This document shows positions 53,131-60,000 of a stretch of 60,000 nt of DNA, in pieces. The notes below the pieces were generated by a model, which had not been told where the DNA came from, did not search any database, and worked only from the letters and a program-made list of their open reading frames with translations. A program made the position numbers and the translations under genes. The stretch lies in the NCBI GenBank assembly GCA_030704615.1, contig CM060731.1, forward strand, positions 7,814,001 to 7,874,000. The letters are read 5' to 3'. How positions within the stretch are numbered: position 1 is the stretch's first letter; each line of letters begins with the position of its first letter. This DNA comes from Takakia lepidozioides. Lineage: Eukaryota; Streptophyta; Takakiopsida; Takakiales; Takakiaceae.

Positions 53131-53325
53131 GCCTACTAGGATTACACGATCCATAGAATCAGTGACAGGTGGGCGCACAATAACTTCAGGAAAATGGCTG
53201 ACGGAAGAAAAGACGAAAACCAGTTTAAAAAATAGACACGTGGAAGTCAGGGCGCGACACAGCCGAGAAGGAAGTGCAAGAACAGGTGTCATAAAGAAAG
53301 AGGACAAGAACGGCCGTCAAAATGG

Positions 53326-56300
53326 ATGAAAGGCGGGCCCATTAATGAATACGGAAAAAAGGGAACAGAACAAACGGCAAGTACAGAAAAGCGAAATTCT
53401 TGCCACATGTGTGATCCTAGAGGACTATCCAGCAGGGAAAGTCCACTAAAGAAAATGAAATCTAAAATCAAGTCACAGTGGTTACAGCCAATAGAAAGCC
53501 AGAGAAAGGATCAAGAAATTGGAGGGAAATTAAGCGCAAGAGGCGGCGTCGTTCTGAGTAGCGGGCGTCTCGATAGGACAGACCATCAATGCTATAGCTT
53601 GAAAACTATGGAAGAACTAACAGACTATACGCTTGCAATACTACTTACGCAGTGGCATAGGGACGAAACAACAGAGCGGATCTTTTCTCTTGAGCGATGC
53701 TTGCAAGCCCCACAGGCTTACAAGAAATTACCCATAGCTTTTTGTGGCAACCATACGTTTATGCTTTGTGCACTACAGGCATTTCTTCAGTTGTTACAGC
53801 CAAAACATTTCTGTGAGTCTAGAATGAAGAGAGTGAGAGGAATGGAGGAAATCAGGGTGAAGAGCACCACAATTCTACAGAAACAAACGATTGCTACCCC
53901 ACAGGCGATACAGATACTGAAGGAGCTGAGATTGCAAGGATTGCAAAGCATAGATTGGACATTACACCATAGACAGTACATGTTACAATTTTTGCAGAAC
54001 TTTGAGCCAAGGACAGGAACAACAACGGTGAAGGGAGTTGAATTATTAATTACTCCCCTATACCTCCAGCAATTGTTTCGATTGCCAGCAGGTCAGGTGC
54101 ATGTGGAGGAACACAGGGCAAGACTGCAAATAGGGGACTTATTCCAAGAAGGGAGTTTCCTTAAAACTCAGGGTTATGCTTGTACAAAGGCTGTGTACCC
54201 AGGGCTAAAGGAGATAGGCCAGGTATTGAACGTTCTGATTGCCATGAAACAGAACCAACAGTATTTGAGCAGATCCTTCACGGAGGAAATACTCAAAGCC
54301 CTGAAAGGACAAGAGGTAGAATGGGCGGACATAATGTACAACGCACTGGTAGAGGAGATGAAAAGATTACAAGGTACTACCGCAAAGTCTCCTATCATAG
54401 TATCTGGCCCAATCATTGCTCAAATAATTCTTGATTCTGGCATACTTGATGCGCAAGAAAGAAAGGAGATGGGAGTGTTTGAGCCAGAAACCATTGCAAT
54501 GGAAGAGCAAGGCTCTTCACACAGTGAGGGTGGACTAGCAGGGCAACCCGAGACTAAGAGGCAGAAACGGGGAAAGACTATACTGGCGGATCCACTGGCT
54601 TCACGGATTCCGCATGATAATGTTTCCCAAGCTCATGTGCAGGAAGGGGCACAGCAGCACAGAGAACTGCTATTACTGGAAGCAGGACCTTCAGAAAGGG
54701 AGGAGGAAGTTACTTCAGTATCACAACCATCAGAGCCAGTTGATTGGCTTGTCACAAGGTTACAAGTTGTCCATGCAGCTCAACCAGAAATAATTGAATT
54801 GGAAAAAGAAGGGTTAGATATTCCAACTACAGAACAGATAGTGGCGGAAATTGAGAAGGGGGACCTTCTCTATGAATATTCTGGTCTGGTCAAGGAGACA
54901 GAGATTCCAGAGGTGCAACAGTCGCCCAAGGGAAATCCTGAGGTGCATATAATACACACACCTGTGGTGGAGGTACCACAGGTAGAATGTCAAGACACTG
55001 CAGCACCGGTGATGGATGATGTGGTTCAGGAAGAAAATCCAGTGGGACAATGTCCTGAATGGTTCGTGAGACATCACACGGTTGAGGATCAGGAGAAACA
55101 GCAGCAACCTCACCATGATGACCCTCAACAGGCAATGTTGATGAGTTCCATAGGTAGGACACTTAATTTGTTGGGGACTTGTGTCAAATCCCATGTTCCA
55201 ACTACCCAATTGACAGCCTTGAGAGAGGAACTCAGGAAGGAGTTTGAGGCTTGACTAGCCACTGAGTGTGCAAACAAGGTCGATGAGGAGGTCACTCTCA
55301 AGATGCAGCAGGACTTGGAAAATACAGAAGCGGCTCTGCAATTGGCCAAGGAACAATTGATTGAGGCAGGCCTCGCGCAAGACCAGTTGCACGAAGCACA
55401 TAAGCAACAGCTATACCAAATGCAGGTGAAGCATGAAAGCAAGTTGCAAGAAGTAAATGCACTACATACGGAGTTGCAGACAGTGCATGACAGGATGGCC
55501 ATCCAATGTGCTACACTCACAACTATGCTTGACCAATCTACAATAGAAATAAACAGTCAAGCGGAAAAAAATATGAAGGCAGAAGAAGAGAATGTTGAGC
55601 AAATGAAACTCATTGTCGACATGAAGAATACAATCTGTCGCAATGAGGATACTTTCAAGCAATACAGGCAGGTTGAAGCTGACCAAGAGAGGCACATCCT
55701 GGAGTTGCAACAAACGGTCATGGCCAATAGAAATGAACTCTCTGTGGCTAACAAAGCTTGGAAGGAAGCCAATAATCTGGCTGCTGCCTATGCAAATTTG
55801 GTTGAACCTCATGCGAAGCATATGGAGGCTTTACAACAGCAGTTAGATGTGTACAAACAAAGAGAGGAGCACACTCTCAGGGGAACCACAAGCAACTTGG
55901 TGGATAACCACCTTATGCAGGTCTGGTTAGCACAAGGGCCAGTGGAGGGCAAAGCACCACGAAAGCTCACCCAAAGCGAGATGAATGAGCTCAGGCTGCA
56001 AGTGCAGAACATTGCCACAACTACTATAGACAATGTCTATAGTAGGATAGCAGAGTTACAGGAGGATATAGATGGCCTGCAGACTCAAGTGGAGGACCTC
56101 ACTTCAAATATCGACAAGAGAGTCTGTGTACCTGATGAATTGCTAATGGCTTCTTATTTAAAAGCGAGAACTTTAGCTTTTCAGTCTTCTTCACAGGAGG
56201 TGCAGGAGATGCCAATGGTACAAGAGCCAGTGCCACCAACATCACAACAAGTCATTGTGCCAATAGCTGACCCTGTTGTTACTACAACTCCACCACAGTC

Positions 56301-57075
56301 TGAGGTATGGGGCAATGCTGCTTTTAACCCACCTAAAACTCCAGCTGCAAGGGAGTACAATAGGGCTATGATTCTGCCCTTCAACCAAATTCCCATCATG
56401 TTGGATTTGGCTTGGAAAGAATTTAGTCCTCCGCAGTCATTCGCACATTACTACCAAATCATGCGTATTTGGCTGCCAGTGGCAACTAGGACTAAAGTTC
56501 TTCCGATCAATCGACCAATTGAAGATCATCACTTTGCACAATACTGGCATGAGGCAGGTACAATGTTGAGGGAATTAATTGCCTTCCAAGTTGTACATGG
56601 ATTCATTTATACCAAGACCAAGGAGGTAGCGAGTATTGTCATGGGATGTGGATTATACTACGCTGCTTGTTTTCTGGTACGTTATCACATTGAGCAGCAA
56701 AAGATGCAAGCGCGCTTTCTGAGTTATTCCGGTGGGGATCATTGGGTCTTACCTTCAGTGCCACCTCATATGTACCTATATGAGCCAAAAGTTATGATGC
56801 AAAACGATTCTCAAATTCGTTCATGGTTTCAGGCAGCCTGGAACAATTTGTCAACACAGAAATTCGGCATTGATGATATTTTCTCTAAGGCACATGTGGC
56901 ATGGAAATACTTGAACAAGTCACAAGTCATTGGTACCCCACTCACCTGGACAGACAAGGAGCTCAGTGTCTTCACCAATTTTGCAGTTCAGCGTTTATAC
57001 CAAGTTTTAAAATATAAACTTCCAGACATGGTAGGACAACATTGTATGCCCCAGACGATTCCACCAAAAGTTTGA
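53326..57075 (+). pseudogene. Family A third ORF (A5), about 1,250 codons, one in-frame stop
   Basis: The most complete copy. The frame runs from 53326 to 57075 with a single TGA at 55252-55254, where A4 has CGA. Order: Lys/Arg-rich start; globular part (LTDYTLAILLTQWHRDETTE; LFRLPAGQVHVEEHRARLQI; ILDSGILDAQERKEMGVF; residues about 100-380); acidic linker (about 380-610); coiled coil (about 625-870, for example MQQDLENTEAALQLAKEQLI); linker; Pro/Thr-rich hinge (about 960-1000); conserved domain to the end with WHEAGTMLRELIAFQ, a hydrophobic segment near residue 1105 (VMGCGLYYAACFLV) and HWVLPSVPPHMYLY. An Arg/Ser/Pro-rich tail lies in the adjacent sequence up to about 57366. I do not recognise the family for certain; the N-terminal part recalls plant transposon proteins found with Athila elements. 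Confidence 0.7.
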
Positions 57076-57370
57076 CAACCAAAACACCTGAGAGGCGATG
57101 AGGATTCTGATACAACTGTTTCTTCGAGGGATTCTTTTGACATGGGAGAAGACTATGCAATTCAGATGGAAGAAAAGAAGCGACGGGGGTCTCCTATGCC
57201 TGAAAGATTACCTCGATATCAGCCTCCAGAGGGCCTTACATATCCAGGTAGTGTTCAATCATCTCTGTCAACCAGTGGCAGACCTCGGGCTCGCACACAA
57301 GTCCTTCACGAGACTCTCAACGTCGAAAGGGTGCTCACTCACAAAGGTTTGCTAATCCCAAACAGTAAAA

Positions 57371-57407
57371 CCGTGAGGACACGGCTTTTTGAGAGGGGAA
57401 GGGGTAA
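57371..57407 (+). other. Hairpin plus polypurine tract before A5 3' LTR
   Basis: CCGTG-AGGA-CACGG, T run, GAGAGGGGAAGGGGTAA, then the LTR. Same as in A4 and C. Confidence 0.8.
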
Positions 57408-57985
57408 TGTTAGAGGACTGCCAGGGACTTAGACATTTTTACGGGATCTGTAGGGTACCCTTAATTTTTGCACAGACTGAGATCAACAGGAGCCTTAGGG
57501 GTGACAGCAGCACACTGTAAAAGGGGGTTACACAGTCCATCACAGCCAACACAGCCCGTCACAGTCGTCACAGCCGACACAGCCAACACAGCCCGTCACA
57601 GTCGTCACAGCCGACACAGCCATCACAGCCGACACAGCCAACACAGCCCGTCACAGTCGTCACAGCCGACACAGCCATCACAGCCGACACAGCCATCACA
57701 GCCACACAGTCCGTCACAGCCGACACAGCCCGTCACAGCCGACACAGCCACACAGCCAGTCACAGCCCGACACAGCCAAACACAGTCGCACAACCAGTCA
57801 CAGTTTCACACAGCTGTCACGACCATAGGGAACGGAGAGCAGGACAGGGAACGACTGTGGGGAAACAACACCTGCAAATGGAACATGTTAGTTCACGGAC
57901 GACGATTAGTGAGGAAAACGGTTAGAGCCACGGGTAGGAAGATAAAGGGAGAAGCATGGAGAGCACGGGGGATCAATCTTGGAAG
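57408..57985 (+). repeat. Family A 3' LTR (A5), truncated to 578 bp
   Basis: Identical in type to the 5' LTR up to GGATCAATCTTGGAAG, then broken. Its CACAGCC array (about 57530-57810) is roughly twice as long as that of the 5' LTR of the same element. Confidence 0.9.
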
Positions 57986-58221
57986 GGAGGCTGCTATTTC
58001 ATGAGCGGCATGAGCATGAGCGGCATGAGCATGAGCGGGAAAAAAAAAAGCATGAGCAGACCATTGTGAGTCCACGGAAATAGGGTTAGGAGGCACGGAA
58101 ATAGGGTCATGTGAAGTTGGAATGTGGCACCAGTGGACTTGAAATGCAACATTTTATTGCAAATTTTGTGGCAAGCCACGTCTATACAAGTGTGTTCTAA
58201 CTGTCATAGCCGGAATGGGCA
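57986..58221. other. Spacer with small tandem repeats
   Basis: Units CATGAGCGG and CATGAG alternate at about 58001-58039 and are followed by a run of A. CACGGAAATAGGGT occurs twice (about 58074 and 58095). The rest is probably the 3' untranslated part of the minus-strand gene that ends at 58222. Confidence 0.55.
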
Positions 58222-60000
58222 CTACTCTCCTACACCCTCCGAGGAACTTGCCCCACCTTCTTCCTCATCCCCCTCATCCCCCTCATCCTCCGAGCTCTGT
58301 GATGCATCAGTTCCACTATGCCTCTCAAAAATCCCGTCCTCTCCTTGGGGGACTGTCCACCTCACCTCCTGGGAATCTTCTGCGTCTTCTCCCCCACTTT
58401 CCTCAGCAGAATCCAACACAAATCTACGAGCCCGACGGGCTCTAATAGCTGCTGCCTCCTCCCTCATCTTCATTTTCTTGAGGCTTGCCTCGTCTAAAAT
58501 CTGCTGTACACGACTACGTTCGGAACACCTCCTAATGGACACCGAAGCAAGCCGGGCAGCATAAGTAGGAAGGATGTACTCCCTTTCTGGACTAGGCATG
58601 AAATCCCCCCTGGCAAAAAAAGGCACGTTCCTCCTACCCATGAACTCCGGTGTAGACGTCCCTCCGGCAGTACTTGGCATCCTACAGTAAGAACAAATCC
58701 ACTTGAAGAATGTCAATACCAGCACAACCAGAAAGGGTTTTCAATGAAATAAGAGAGCGGAGGGAGGTGCCTCACAAAATCTGGAGGCAACTTACAATGC
58801 CACCACTCACTCGTAAACCGGGGGCTCCTCGGCCTCGATCCCAACTTCCTCCCCCTGCTCCTTCTCGGATTTTTCCTCATCCTCCGAGGATGCCTCTTCC
58901 TCTTTCGGCAGACGTTCAGCCGCTGCAAGTTCCGAGTTGTGGAGGGCAGTATCTGGCTCGAAGGCGAACACATGCCTGTCGGACAACGTCCCTGCCCACA
59001 TTGAAGCACCTGAGGAACAAAGCGGGCGGTTAATAGCTTGCGGCATGCAATTGCAATGGGGCCAGGGGACAAACTGAGCACGTGAAGGCTTACCCGTGCC
59101 GCATGTGAGGTCCAGAATCCGCCCTTGGACATCCGAGCACGTCTCCATGAGGGTTTGGATGAAAGCAGGGCTCCGGGTCCAGCTGTACCGCCACGGTTTG
59201 CCTGTCTTTGTGTCCTTCGGCATACTAGAGTGGGGCACATAGTTGTAGAGGACATCGTAGGTTACAGGGTCCACAGCGGCATCAACAAGACGACCGTCGT
59301 TGTGGAATTTGAACGTAGACCCTCTCTTCACAAAGCAATATGCCTCAAACACCAATGTCTGCACATCCAACAAAGAAGGGATCAATTCCAGGGTCTACTT
59401 AACATACACCACAATATGAAGTGAATGCAATAGATTGATAACTTACACTTTGGCCCTCTGTTCGCAACCCCTGCGTACTGATGCAGAACCATTTTCTGAG
59501 GAGGACCGGGGTGACACTTTTCGGTGTCCACCTTGCCACCGCATTCTCTGTGGTCTTCCCTCTCGTGGCAAGGACAACCACACATCCACCGTCATCCAGA
59601 AGCATCCCCGCCAGCCCAAACCCGGCTTTCCAGTAGTCCTCAGTAAACCTGTTCCAGGTGGGCACACCATCCAGGCCCTCCAGCAGCTCCCCATCTGGAA
59701 TGTCGAGGAGAATCATGTCGCAAGCTCTCTCCACCTCAACCCCCCCCCGAGTGCTCTTGCAATTCGTGCTCACAGCCGTGAAGAATTCCATCATGGCTTC
59801 AAAACCAGGGGTGTCTTTAGGCTCTGTACCGGCAGCCCTCTTCTTGGCTTTCCCCTTCTGCTCCGCCAGAGACTTGTTGTGTGCCACCTTCTTCGCCCTG
59901 GCAGCGAGAGCGTCAAGGAAGCTCTCATTGACGCATTGGATGATGGTTGGAGGTTCTAGCTTTGGCCTGTGCGTAAACGTCACCGCCGAATACCGCCGTG
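58222..60000 (-). CDS. Spliced gene for a methyltransferase-like protein, 5' end outside the window
   Basis: Four exons join in frame on the minus strand with GT-AG introns: 59447-60000 (open to the edge), 59094-59358, 58812-59009 and 58222-58681. Exon 1 has a Lys/Ala-rich region, then DMILLDIPDGELLEG and YWKAGFGLAGMLLDDGGCVV. Exon 2 has FEAYCFVKRGSTFKFHNDGR and ends in ILDLTCGTG. Exon 3 continues ASMWAGTLSDRHVFAFEPD and becomes Glu-rich. Exon 4 has RRNVPFF, a basic helix (IRARRARRF) and an acidic Ser/Glu/Asp tail. DLTCGTG followed by FEPD is the S-adenosylmethionine site (motifs I and II), and the catalytic-type motif IV lies before it, the order seen in class-beta N4/N6 amino-methyltransferases. 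Motif IV reads DIPD instead of DPPY, so activity is doubtful or altered. The substrate is unknown. Confidence 0.65.

Larger units (their letters stand above)
47027..57985 (+). mobile_element. Family A element, internally deleted (copy A5)
   Basis: Same order as A4: 5' LTR, ORF1, gag-pol, short array, third ORF, hairpin and purine tract, 3' LTR truncated at 57985. About 1.7 kb covering the end of the protease, the whole RT and the start of RNase H is missing at 51197. It inserted into the unknown gene at 47026. With no intact 3' end, no target duplication can be checked. Confidence 0.9.

Overview
The window is a repeat-dense stretch of a large eukaryotic genome. I see no prokaryotic features. 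Almost everything is nested Ty3/gypsy LTR retrotransposons, plus pieces of broken genes and one spliced gene that runs off the right edge. Plant-type retroelement signatures (a chromodomain integrase, an initiator-Met primer site, an Athila-like reverse transcriptase with an extra 3' ORF) together with a cytosine-5 DNA methyltransferase carried inside a gypsy element point to a streptophyte, most likely a charophyte green alga such as Chara. This identification is inference.

Layout. 1-3699: a frameshifted transposase-like pseudogene with a SWIM zinc finger, then a non-coding stretch with a duplicated block. 3700-8178: two head-on fragments of a repeat family I call A. 8179-15574: a family A LTR piece split by a complete, very young chromovirus (8503-15468; two 723-bp LTRs that look identical; 5-bp target duplication ATCAG). 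15575-40538: element B, whose order is LTR, leader with fragments of host LUC7 and ribosomal protein L8 genes, an unknown 249-residue ORF, twin hairpins, Gag-protease, DNA methyltransferase, reverse transcriptase (RT), RNase H, integrase, PHD finger, LTR. B is split inside its RT by a 13.1-kb family A element (A4, 23835-36933). 40539-41038 is a 500-N gap. 41039-45611: the 3' end of a family A relative (C), an inverted piece of a B-like gag, and an inverted LTR. 45612-47026: an unknown broken gene. 47027-57985: another family A copy (A5), inserted into that gene and lacking its RT. 58222-60000: a minus-strand spliced gene for a methyltransferase-like protein, 5' end outside the window.

The most interesting system is element B. 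In one continuous frame it has Gag, an aspartic protease, a full set of DNMT3-like C5-methyltransferase motifs and the start of RT, broken only by a UGA-CGG and a UAG-CAA-CCA. Both match known leaky-stop contexts, but both are also what deamination of methylated cytosine would produce. The same element ends in a PHD-type zinc finger, so it pairs a chromatin-mark writer with a possible chromatin reader. DNMT capture by retrotransposons has been reported before in charophytes and dinoflagellates. The combination with a PHD finger, two stop codons and host-gene fragments is what deserves checking.

Family A is a large Athila-like element with three coding units: a 231-codon ORF that begins inside the LTR, gag-pol, and a roughly 1250-codon third ORF (coiled coil plus a conserved domain with one hydrophobic segment) in the position of an envelope gene. 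Its LTR and the end of its pol both carry arrays of about 10-bp CACAGCC-type units. Across all families most premature stops that can be checked against another copy are C-to-T changes in CAG or CGA codons, which suggests decay by cytosine methylation.
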